64,000 nt of DNA from Chitinophagales bacterium (GTDB lineage: Bacteria; Bacteroidota; Bacteroidia; Chitinophagales; Chitinophagaceae), in NCBI GenBank assembly GCA_017303835.1, contig JAFLBI010000001.1, positions 2,046,001 to 2,110,000 of the forward strand, given 5' to 3'. The notes below the pieces were generated by a model, which searched no databases, was not told where the DNA came from, and worked only from the letters and a program-made list of their open reading frames with translations. This document shows, one piece after another, positions 48,939 through 57,021 of this stretch. The position numbers and the translations under genes are program-made. Numbering within the stretch: position 1 is the stretch's first letter; every line of letters begins with the position of its first letter.

Positions 48939-48974
48939 GTCATCTTAGGAAAATACTTATTTTCTAAGATGACA
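48938..48974. repeat. 37-bp near-perfect inverted repeat
   Basis: TGTCATCTTAG, one extra G, AAAATA, two bases, TATTTT, CTAAGATGACA: a 17-bp stem with one bulge, adjacent to the terminator at 48907. It sits on the boundary between the hypothetical block and the glycan operon and could be an integration or regulatory site. Confidence 0.7.
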
Positions 48975-49037
48975 CATAGCAGTATGTTTACAATTTTCAA
49001 AACTCTTAGGCGATGCTCATATCCTCTATACCAACTC

Positions 49038-50345
49038 CTATTTATCCTCTATGATTTGCATTTTAGGAACAAGTAAATGCAATATCATCCAGGCTGTTAT
49101 GTACGCTAACCCACATACAGCAAACATCACATAGTAGGCAGTCTCAATCTGATTGATAGAACGATAATGCACAAAAAGGGTTTTTTGTACAAAAAGAGAC
49201 AGAAAAATTCCACCAAAAGCACCAAACATGCCACCAATGCCTGTTACAGAACCTACCGCTCTCTTAGGAAACATATCGCTTACAGTGGTGAAGATATTTG
49301 CACTCCATGCCTGATGAGCAGCAGCCGCAACTGCAATAATCAATACAGCCAACCACATATTGATACTTCCCAGCAATTGTGCACTGATTATCGGGATTAC
49401 CAGAATAGCGTATAATAACATAGAGGATTTTCTTGCTTTAAAAACCGGCCAGTTACTTTTAATCAGGAAAAGTGGTAACCATCCGCCGCCAATACTACCT
49501 ACTGTTGAAATAGTATATACCAAAGCAACAGGCAATACAATGGCTGTTCCTTTTAACGCATACTCGCTCTCCAAAAAATCAGGCAGCCAGAAAAGATAAA
49601 ACCACCAGATAGGATCAGTGAGCAACTTACCTAATGCAAAAGCCCAGGTTTGTTTATACCCAAGTAATCTTAGCCAGGTGAAAGCTTTTTTATTCGCAAT
49701 CTGATCTCTCGTTTCGGCTACCGTATCACTTTCTATATAAGCCAGTTCTTCTTTCGATAGTGAGGGGTGTTGCTTTGGCGCCTGGTAAAACTTATTCCAG
49801 AAGAAAAGCCAAATAAAACCAAGACATCCTGTAATAATGAATGCCCATTGCCAACCCATATAGACTGCGATAAACGGAACCGTAAGTGGTGCTACAATAG
49901 CACCAATATTGGCACCTGAGTTAAAAATACCGGTGGCCAATGCACGCTCTTTTTTGGGAAACCACTCTGCCACTGCTTTGATGGCTGCAGGAAAATTTCC
50001 CGCTTCCGTTAAACCAAGTGCAGCCCTTGCAGCAGCAAAACCAAGAACATTTGCCGCTGCGGCATGTGCAACTGCTGCTGCACTCCATAATCCAGTTGCC
50101 CAAGCATAACCCGACTTTGTTCCAACTTTATCAATTATTCTACCGGCAAATAATAAACCAAGCGCATAGGCGACTTTAAAAGAAATTTCAATATTCGCAT
50201 AATCAGCATCATCCCAGTGCATTTCAGCACTGAGGGTGGATTTAAGCAAACTAATTACTGCCCTATCAAGATAATTGATTGTAGTAGCAAAAAATACAAG
50301 ACCACATATGGTCCAACGATACCTACCGATAACCTTCTTATCCAT
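49038..50345 (-). CDS. MFS transporter, hexuronate/anion-cation symporter type
   Basis: 435 residues from the ATG at 50345 (MDKKVIGRYRWTICGLVFFATTINYLDRAVISLL); the frame extends 21 codons upstream into the aldolase gene and is rejected. Twelve hydrophobic segments; NYLDRAVISLL and AGRIIDKVGTKSGYAWATGLWSAAA fit the anion:cation symporter family that takes up hexuronates or sugar acids. It overlaps the aldolase gene by eight bases, in an operon with KDG kinase and KDPG aldolase, so the likely substrate is a uronate or 2-keto-3-deoxy sugar acid. It is the last gene of the operon. Confidence 0.92.
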   Translation of the reverse strand: MDKKVIGRYRWTICGLVFFATTINYLDRAVISLLKSTLSAEMHWDDADYANIEISFKVAYALGLLFAGRIIDKVGTKSGYAWATGLWSAAAVAHAAAANVLGFAAARAALGLTEAGNFPAAIKAVAEWFPKKERALATGIFNSGANIGAIVAPLTVPFIAVYMGWQWAFIITGCLGFIWLFFWNKFYQAPKQHPSLSKEELAYIESDTVAETRDQIANKKAFTWLRLLGYKQTWAFALGKLLTDPIWWFYLFWLPDFLESEYALKGTAIVLPVALVYTISTVGSIGGGWLPLFLIKSNWPVFKARKSSMLLYAILVIPIISAQLLGSINMWLAVLIIAVAAAAHQAWSANIFTTVSDMFPKRAVGSVTGIGGMFGAFGGIFLSLFVQKTLFVHYRSINQIETAYYVMFAVCGLAYITAWMILHLLVPKMQIIEDK

Positions 50346-51009
50346 GTGGCTGATTTTTATAATCCTGAATAATATGGACGACTTGCCTAGTGGCGTTGCG
50401 CAATGCAATTAAAGCTTGTTCATGCTGTAACTGATCAGGCTTAATCAGTTTACTGCCCATGCCCAATACGGCAGCGCCTGCAGAAAGCCATTGTAGAATA
50501 TTTTCCTGCTCGGGCAAAACACCTCCGGTCACAATGAATATAGTATCCTTGAATAAAGGCTTTACTGCTTTCACAAAAGCTGTTCCCAATACTTCACCGG
50601 GGAATAATTTCACCAAATGACAACCATAAGCTAACGCCCGATGAATCTCGGTTGGCGTCATACATCCCGGAATCCATAGTTTCTTTTGCATATAGGCATA
50701 GTCTGCAACTGATGCATCAAAGAAAGGGCTCACCAGAAAATCTGCTCCTGCATCCAAAAAAGCGGCTGCTTGCTCTGCATCATGTATGGTACCTACGCCA
50801 AGATAAAGGTCCGGTAACTGATATTTCAATTCCACCAATGCAGAAAAATTATGCAGTGCAGCTGTACCCCGATTAGTAAACTCTACATAACGGATACCAG
50901 CTTGGTATAAGGTAAGTAAAATATTCCTGCAAAGCTGCGTATCATCAGCATAAAAAAGTGGTAGCACACCTGCCTGAGACAATCCCTTTGCCAGAGCATC
51001 GCTATTCAT
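50338..51009 (-). CDS. eda: KDPG/KHG aldolase
   Basis: 223 residues, close to the usual 205-220. Schiff-base Lys lies in HLVKLFPGEVLG (near residue 133) and the catalytic Glu in IRYVEFTNRG (about 40). Other blocks are GVGTIHDAEQAAAFLDAGADFLVSPFFD and FIVTGGVLPEQENILQWLSAGA. It splits 2-keto-3-deoxy-6-phosphogluconate into pyruvate and glyceraldehyde-3-phosphate. It overlaps the KDG kinase gene and the transporter gene by eight bases each, indicating strict coupling. Confidence 0.94.
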   Translation of the reverse strand: MNSDALAKGLSQAGVLPLFYADDTQLCRNILLTLYQAGIRYVEFTNRGTAALHNFSALVELKYQLPDLYLGVGTIHDAEQAAAFLDAGADFLVSPFFDASVADYAYMQKKLWIPGCMTPTEIHRALAYGCHLVKLFPGEVLGTAFVKAVKPLFKDTIFIVTGGVLPEQENILQWLSAGAAVLGMGSKLIKPDQLQHEQALIALRNATRQVVHIIQDYKNQPHG

Positions 51010-52012
51010 GATTATACATTTTGGCTTCTATTGATTCCACAGTTTGTTTGGTGTGGTCACCCAATTCCTGCAATTTACCTATGGCTGCAGCAGAAGCGAA
51101 GTTGACCATATAAGAAGCTGGTTTATCTAATTGCATACAACGAATCAGTGAAGCCATAAAGCAATCTCCACTGCCCACTTTGTCTATTACGCTTTCTGAT
51201 GTGTAGTTAGCAGAAACTGTTGTGCCTGCTTGGGAGTGCAAGCTGGCAAAATAGTTTACACCCGAATCATTGGTAAAACGAAATGTGTTTGCTACCAACT
51301 GTACATTAGGAAACAACTCCTGTATCTGTGCTGCACTATGCGTTGCACCGGCAACAAAAGCTTCTTTTGTACCGGCTTCTAGCAAGCTTTCATTTAGGGG
51401 TATTCCCAATAAAGCAGCCGAACTCCAGATATTCCCCATGACAACATCACAATAGGGAAGAATTTGACGCATTACAGATTCGGGCTGCGGGCCGTATTTC
51501 CATAAAAGGGATCTGTAATTAAGGTCTACCGAAACAGTAAGGCCAAATTGCTTGGCTTGTTGTACTGCTTCTAAACACACTGCCGCTGAGGTAGCATTCA
51601 AAGCTGGCGAAATGGCGCTAAAATGAAACCAACTGGAATTCTTGAGCAATGCCGGCCAGTTGAACATACCTGGTCTCAGTTCCGAAAATGCAGAGCCTGC
51701 CCTATCATAAATAACACCAGTATGCTTCAAATCTGCACCCTGTGGCAGATAATACGCACCAATTCGATTGCCCTGCAGTAAAACACTACTGCTATCAATT
51801 CCGGATGACTGTAAATGTTGTAAGATTTCTTTTGACAGATAGTTATCCGGAATAGCAGTAAGATACTGCACCGGCAATCCCCATCGCGCCAAAGCATGTG
51901 CGACATTTAATTCTGCGCCACCTATATAGGTGTGCATGGATTGTGTATGAATCCAGTCGCCACCTAATTGAGGCGAATAGCGAATCAATAATTCTCCAAA
52001 TGTGCAAGTCAT
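51002..52012 (-). CDS. kdgK: 2-Keto-3-deoxygluconate kinase (PfkB family)
   Basis: 336 residues from the ATG at 52012 (MTCTFGELLIRYSPQLGG); the preceding 11 codons are a non-family extension. PfkB motifs: YIGGAELNVAHALARWG (about 42-57) and DKVGSGDCFMASLIRCM, catalytic Asp near 280. VDLNYRSLLWKYGP (about 175) is typical of KDG kinases. It phosphorylates KDG to KDPG, the substrate of the aldolase encoded immediately after it, and so completes the uronate route. Confidence 0.93.
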   Translation of the reverse strand: MTCTFGELLIRYSPQLGGDWIHTQSMHTYIGGAELNVAHALARWGLPVQYLTAIPDNYLSKEILQHLQSSGIDSSSVLLQGNRIGAYYLPQGADLKHTGVIYDRAGSAFSELRPGMFNWPALLKNSSWFHFSAISPALNATSAAVCLEAVQQAKQFGLTVSVDLNYRSLLWKYGPQPESVMRQILPYCDVVMGNIWSSAALLGIPLNESLLEAGTKEAFVAGATHSAAQIQELFPNVQLVANTFRFTNDSGVNYFASLHSQAGTTVSANYTSESVIDKVGSGDCFMASLIRCMQLDKPASYMVNFASAAAIGKLQELGDHTKQTVESIEAKMYNHE

Positions 52013-52097
52013 AATTTTAAACAAGAGCTTTATAAAATCAATCACTACAAAAAATCAATCTAAGCTTAGTATTTACTTTATATAAGCATTAGATCAA

Positions 52098-53219
52098 TTA
52101 ATTCCTACGATACCAAACTTGAATCGCACCTGTACTTGTTGAAGCTATATTGTCTATGTAACCAATCCACTCTTCAAATTTTTCTATATCCTTTGCTTTA
52201 TTCCATGCAGCACCTATAAAATATTCTATATAATTCGATTTAGGCTTTACGATAAAAAGGTGATGTTTAATGTCAGAAAAATACTGTGCATTTCTGTTAA
52301 GCAGAATAGCCGTACCAGTAGTACCATTTACGGGATCTTCAGGCTCCCAATAAGTTAATAAACCCCTAGCCTCATCAACATGTACTTGACCTGGCAATTT
52401 TCTTCTGGTTAGACCAATACAAAATAGACTGTCAAATTCACCAACCACATCGAAACTAAAGTTCACTTTAGATAATTGGCTTGAAGCATCAATAGTAATC
52501 CGCTTTTTACACGTTATCAAAGACTTACCTACAGAGAAAGGCAAGTACTCGAGATCAAAAACTGTTCTTAAAGGACCATTGGCAATAATAACTGATCTAT
52601 AAAAGTTTGGGGAATAAACTATTTTCTCATTTACAACAGGAGCAATATTGCCAGCTCCTAATGTATACCCAACGCTATAGTAATCGAGTCCCTCACCATG
52701 ATCCTTATGATAATCTGCATTCTTATACCATTTATCAATCACCATTTTCTCTGTCTTCTTTACCCAAACATCAAAGCCATAGGCATTTTCCTTTGTAGCT
52801 TCAAGGGCTTTACCATATGCCCTGAAAGCAATTCGATTATTTTCCCAAGCAAAGTCATCGAATCTTTCTGGAACAAACCTTCCATAAGTTAAAGGGGGTA
52901 AGACGGCTCTTTTAGCTTTCTTAAATTCAATCTCAACATCTGAATGGGCTGGTAAAGAAAGCATAACCAAACACTCGATTATCTTCCCTGAATCAACAAA
53001 CCATTGTATAGGTAGTTCTTTCTTGTCCCGTTTATTAATAACTATTAGGCTTGTAGTATCCGCTGCCCGAAAACCTAAGCTATCCCAACTAAGGGATACC
53101 AACCTGTTCACTATTGAGTATGCAGATAAGTTTCTAACTTGAATACTGGATACGGTTTTTTGTCCAACAGCATAAACAGAAATACACAATAAGAGAGCAA
53201 TAATTGTTTGTCGCAGCAT
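52098..53219 (-). CDS. DUF4861-domain exported protein
   Basis: 373 residues with signal peptide (MLRQTIIALLLCISVYAVGQ). The block PERFDDFAWENNRIAFRAYGKALEATKENAYGFDVWVKKTEKMVIDKWYKNADYHKDHGEGLDYYSVGYTLGAG (about 112-185) is the DUF4861 signature. The family is frequently encoded with polysaccharide lyases and uronate genes; its own activity is not established and it may be a carbohydrate-active enzyme of unknown type. It is in the middle of the operon, 85 bases upstream of kdgK. Confidence 0.87.
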   Translation of the reverse strand: MLRQTIIALLLCISVYAVGQKTVSSIQVRNLSAYSIVNRLVSLSWDSLGFRAADTTSLIVINKRDKKELPIQWFVDSGKIIECLVMLSLPAHSDVEIEFKKAKRAVLPPLTYGRFVPERFDDFAWENNRIAFRAYGKALEATKENAYGFDVWVKKTEKMVIDKWYKNADYHKDHGEGLDYYSVGYTLGAGNIAPVVNEKIVYSPNFYRSVIIANGPLRTVFDLEYLPFSVGKSLITCKKRITIDASSQLSKVNFSFDVVGEFDSLFCIGLTRRKLPGQVHVDEARGLLTYWEPEDPVNGTTGTAILLNRNAQYFSDIKHHLFIVKPKSNYIEYFIGAAWNKAKDIEKFEEWIGYIDNIASTSTGAIQVWYRRN

Positions 53220-53230
53220 AATAATAAACT

Positions 53231-53551
53231 TTATAGTAAAGCAAATCCCTTAAAACAACTAAATCCAATAAGACTAAATGATGTCACCCAATAAGCCATT
53301 CCTAATACTACCATGATACTTCTTGAGCAGTATTCAGATACACGATAAAGAAAACCTTCACTTTCCACATTATTAACATCTTTTCTCTTCACTACTAAAT
53401 CAACAAAGGATCCAAGTATTGGAAGAGCCCACTTATTTTGAATAGTACTATAACTAATTATATCAGCTTGTTTAACCTTCACGATAAGATAGATACGAAG
53501 TAGGTTGACCGTATAACATAAAAAAAATACTATGGTGAATACGGTAGTCAT
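53231..53551 (-). CDS. Small membrane protein in the glycan operon
   Basis: 106 residues with hydrophobic helices at about 2-24 (TTVFTIVFFLCYTVNLLRIYLIV) and near the C-terminus (SRSIMVVLGMAYWVTSFSLIGF). The middle is basic (VDLVVKRKDVNNVESEGF). I do not recognise it. It overlaps the GH3 gene by four bases (ATGA) and lies 11 bases upstream of DUF4861, so it is expressed with them. Confidence 0.65.
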   Translation of the reverse strand: MTTVFTIVFFLCYTVNLLRIYLIVKVKQADIISYSTIQNKWALPILGSFVDLVVKRKDVNNVESEGFLYRVSEYCSRSIMVVLGMAYWVTSFSLIGFSCFKGFALL

Positions 53552-55728
53552 AATTTAGTAATACTAATAATTTGAGGCTGACTTGAACCCAGTTTCTCAG
53601 CACGCAGTATTGGCAAACATCCTCCAATAATTAAATTTGCCTGACCTGGTTTTATAACCCGACTACCATCTTCCTCAAAAGTTGAAAGCTCTATATAAGG
53701 TAATTTGAAATATACAATACGTGACTCACCGGGTCTTAGGTTTTGCTTTTGTATGCCTTTTAAAATATAGTTAGGTGCACCATCATATAAATGCTGTATG
53801 TATAATTGAACTGTCTCCGTACCAGCAACTTTTCCAACATTACTCAACTTACATGATACATAGACAGAATCTCCATTACTAAATGCATTTTTGCTTACAC
53901 GTATATCGCTGTATGAAAACTTGCTGAATGATAATCCAAACCCGAATGGGTACATTGGCTCTGTTTTCATAAACTTATAAGTTCTGCCTTGCATGCTATA
54001 ATCTTCAAATGGAGGTAACTGATCCAAAGACATTGGAAATGTTACTGGCAATCTGCCAGATGGATTCGACTTTCCAAAAATGACATCAGCAATAGCATTG
54101 CCGCCTTGTTCTCCAGGATACCAGCACAATAAGAGTGCATCAGCCAATTCATGGATTACAGATAGATTCATCGGGCTACCACCTGCAATAACTACAATCA
54201 CAGGCTTATGGAAATTATTTTTAATTCGCTTCAGATAATCAATCTGGTGTTGAGGAATATCATATTGCAACCTATCTCCCATTGTCCCTGAAGCAATAGC
54301 CTCTCCTTCTTCACCTTCAAGTAAACCATTAATACCTAGTACACAAATGACTGCATCAGCCTCTTTGGCTTCATTTGATGCCCAGTCAATTGGATTCACA
54401 TTAGGCTTATCTAATAAGACACCAGTTCGATATTGCACCTGTGAAGTAGCTGCTACAGCATTTGTAATACCCTCTAAAACAGTAATAAATTTTTTGCTTA
54501 CACCATGATAATTTCCAATTAACATTTCGATGTTCGCTGCCAATGGTCCTGTGACAAAATACCTACTTAAATCATTTCGCAATGGAAGTACAGTATTTTT
54601 TAGCATAACAATAGATGCCTGCGCAGCTCTTCTTGACAAAACACTATGTTCAGTATAGTTCACTTGAGCATGTGATAAACTGGCATAGGGATGCGATTTC
54701 TGGTTAAACAGCATACCCAGTTTATGCTTTGTCTCTAGGAGCTTAAATAAAGCGGCATCCACTTCTTTCTCGCTTACCATTCCTTCTTTTACAGCATCAA
54801 TTAAAGAGGGAAAAGTTGAACCACAGTTAAGGTTTACTCCTGCACGTAATGCCAATACTGCAGCTTCTTTCGAGTTTTTGACAACAGAATGCCCTTTATA
54901 AAAATCGACTAAGGCCCAACAATCAGAAACAATATGCCCCTTAAATCCCCATTCTTTTTTTAATATCTCTTGAAGGAGAAAATTATTTCCGCAACAAGGC
55001 ATACCATTTACTGCGTTATAGGCACACATAACCGCCTCTACATTATTCTGTACCAGTGATTTAAATGCGGGCAAATATGTTTCTCGTAAGTCGCGCAATG
55101 AAACAACCGCATTAAATTCGTGTCGTGTTTTCTCCGGTCCGCTGTGTACAGCAAAATGTTTTGCACAAGCAGCTGTTTTTAGGAAATAAGGATGATCTCC
55201 TTGCAAACCCTTAACAAAAGCAACCCCCATAGACCCAGTTAGAAATGGGTCCTCTCCATAAGTTTCCTGTCCTCTTCCCCATCGTGGATCTCTAAAAATA
55301 TTGATATTGGGAGTCCAAAAAGTAATACCACTATATTGCTGACGCTTATCTTTTGCTATAGAACTATTGAATAAAGCTCTAGCCTCTGTAGATATCGCAT
55401 CTGCAACTTTATGAACCAAATTTGTATCAAAGGTTGCAGCAAGTCCAATTGCCTGAGGAAAAATAGTAGAAGGAGCTGATCTGCCTACACCATGTAATGC
55501 TTCATTCCACCAGTTATACTGGGGCACTTGCAATCTGGGTATAGCTGGAGCATTATACATTAACTGCATAACCTTTTCTTCTAAGGTCATTTTAGCAATC
55601 AAAGTATTAATAGTTTTTTCGCGCTGCTGCAATAACTCAGTAGAAGAAATTTGGCCTGATTGACCAAAGCAGGTTGATACAGCCAACAGAAACAAGCAGA
55701 TGATATAATAGAAAATATTCCTCATCAT
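53548..55728 (-). CDS. GH3 glycoside hydrolase
   Basis: 726 residues with signal peptide (MRNIFYYIICLFLLAVSTCFGQ). The N-terminal TIM-barrel domain (about 35-350) has the nucleophile Asp in FKGHIVSDCWALVDFY (near 266), plus TYGEDPFLTGSMGVAFVKGLQG and KHFAVHSGPEKTRHEFNAVVS. The C-terminal domain has LLEGEEGEAIASGT (acid/base candidate) and a FnIII-like end (SNVGKVAGTETVQLYIQH). The sequence is of the beta-xylosidase/beta-glucosidase type, probably acting in the periplasm on oligosaccharides released by the lyase or GH2. The exact substrate cannot be read from sequence. Confidence 0.92.
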   Translation of the reverse strand: MMRNIFYYIICLFLLAVSTCFGQSGQISSTELLQQREKTINTLIAKMTLEEKVMQLMYNAPAIPRLQVPQYNWWNEALHGVGRSAPSTIFPQAIGLAATFDTNLVHKVADAISTEARALFNSSIAKDKRQQYSGITFWTPNINIFRDPRWGRGQETYGEDPFLTGSMGVAFVKGLQGDHPYFLKTAACAKHFAVHSGPEKTRHEFNAVVSLRDLRETYLPAFKSLVQNNVEAVMCAYNAVNGMPCCGNNFLLQEILKKEWGFKGHIVSDCWALVDFYKGHSVVKNSKEAAVLALRAGVNLNCGSTFPSLIDAVKEGMVSEKEVDAALFKLLETKHKLGMLFNQKSHPYASLSHAQVNYTEHSVLSRRAAQASIVMLKNTVLPLRNDLSRYFVTGPLAANIEMLIGNYHGVSKKFITVLEGITNAVAATSQVQYRTGVLLDKPNVNPIDWASNEAKEADAVICVLGINGLLEGEEGEAIASGTMGDRLQYDIPQHQIDYLKRIKNNFHKPVIVVIAGGSPMNLSVIHELADALLLCWYPGEQGGNAIADVIFGKSNPSGRLPVTFPMSLDQLPPFEDYSMQGRTYKFMKTEPMYPFGFGLSFSKFSYSDIRVSKNAFSNGDSVYVSCKLSNVGKVAGTETVQLYIQHLYDGAPNYILKGIQKQNLRPGESRIVYFKLPYIELSTFEEDGSRVIKPGQANLIIGGCLPILRAEKLGSSQPQIISITKL

Positions 55729-55731
55729 AAA

Positions 55732-57009
55732 TTATTTTAAATGATGAATCAGCCAGAGATTCAGTCCTGCCTTTTGTTCTGGATAAAACCAATGGCCCGT
55801 TTCTACATATAAAGCCAATTCTTTTGGGGCCTTAATAGAATTGAAAGCTGCATACATGGAAGAAGGTGGACATGTTTCATCATTAAAGCCCCAAGTGTAT
55901 AATCCAGGTACATTTAAGCGTTTGGCGAAATTTACCACATCATAATATGCGAGAGATTGTTGTAAAACTTTGGCATCGTATTTTGAAAGATTGGATTCCT
56001 GAAAAAAGTGGGGCCAACCACCGGCTCTACCACTTAAATAGGCAGGCAGATCACATAATGCAGGATGAATCGCTGCCAATACTTTTACTCGCTTATCCAG
56101 AGCAGCGGTCACTATACTCAATGCACCGCCCTGACTATTACCTGTTACTGCAATCTTTGCAGTATCTACTTCAGGCATCATACTTAAGAAATCAATTGAC
56201 CGAATACAGCCTAAGTAAACACGCTTATAATAATACCTATCTCTGTGCTCTGGATTAAACAAAAAATAACCTTTTAGTGCACCGGCTTCAAGAGAGCTAT
56301 ATACCTGAGGTTCCATATTTACAGGTATTCCATGAATACCAATACTCAAAACAACAAACCCTTTTTCTGCCATTTCAAGATCAGGTCCATAGGGTCTGAT
56401 ACCAGCACCAGGCAGATTAACAATAGCAGGATACTTACCCGGAGATTTAGGCGAACACAAAGTTCCATACAACCTGCTACCACCAACGTTTTGAATATTT
56501 ACATAACTAACCTGAACCTTATCCGTAGACTTGTCATAAGCGGGAATCACTTTAACATCAAGAGGAGTTTTAGCTAAATCCGACATTGCATTTTTCCAGA
56601 ATAAATCAAAGTCTTCAGGGTTAGTAACAACCGGCTGAATCTTTTCTGCATCAATGGCAGCGGTTGCCACCCCTCTATATAGCTTACCATCTATTGTAAC
56701 ACTAGCAATACAGCGTAAAAAACCAGGCACCTGCATTTCACTGTTAACCAAAATGGCATCAGCTTGTATTGTTTCTTCTTTCTGTAAAAATGGGGTTATA
56801 CGCTCTGGACCAACCTGATAATTTATCTTAATATTTTTAAGCGGATGGCCATTCTTCAGGACCTGAATTTTGAAAAAAACTTTTTCGCTAACCTGATAGA
56901 CTGCATCAGGTTTATCTGTTTTAATATCTACTCTAATTAAGCTTTGAGCAGGTTGTGCATGTAAACATGTAAACAAAACTGCAGCTATAATGGCTAAACA
57001 ATATTTCAT
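55732..57009 (-). CDS. Acetyl-xylan-esterase-like hydrolase (CE7/AXE1 type)
   Basis: 425 residues with signal peptide (MKYCLAIIAAVLFTCLHAQ). The first 130 residues form an extra beta domain. The catalytic domain has LYGTLCSPKSPGKYPAIVNLPGAG (about 180-205), the nucleophile in AVTGNSQGGALSIVTAALD (Ser near 291), Asp in TWGFNDETCPPSS (about 375) and His in YVETGHWFYPEQ (about 404). CE7 enzymes remove acetyl groups from xylan-like and other sugars. It is three bases from GH3 and 12 from GH2, fitting deacetylation before hydrolysis. Confidence 0.9.
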   Translation of the reverse strand: MKYCLAIIAAVLFTCLHAQPAQSLIRVDIKTDKPDAVYQVSEKVFFKIQVLKNGHPLKNIKINYQVGPERITPFLQKEETIQADAILVNSEMQVPGFLRCIASVTIDGKLYRGVATAAIDAEKIQPVVTNPEDFDLFWKNAMSDLAKTPLDVKVIPAYDKSTDKVQVSYVNIQNVGGSRLYGTLCSPKSPGKYPAIVNLPGAGIRPYGPDLEMAEKGFVVLSIGIHGIPVNMEPQVYSSLEAGALKGYFLFNPEHRDRYYYKRVYLGCIRSIDFLSMMPEVDTAKIAVTGNSQGGALSIVTAALDKRVKVLAAIHPALCDLPAYLSGRAGGWPHFFQESNLSKYDAKVLQQSLAYYDVVNFAKRLNVPGLYTWGFNDETCPPSSMYAAFNSIKAPKELALYVETGHWFYPEQKAGLNLWLIHHLK

Positions 57010-57021
57010 TGTATTAACTAA

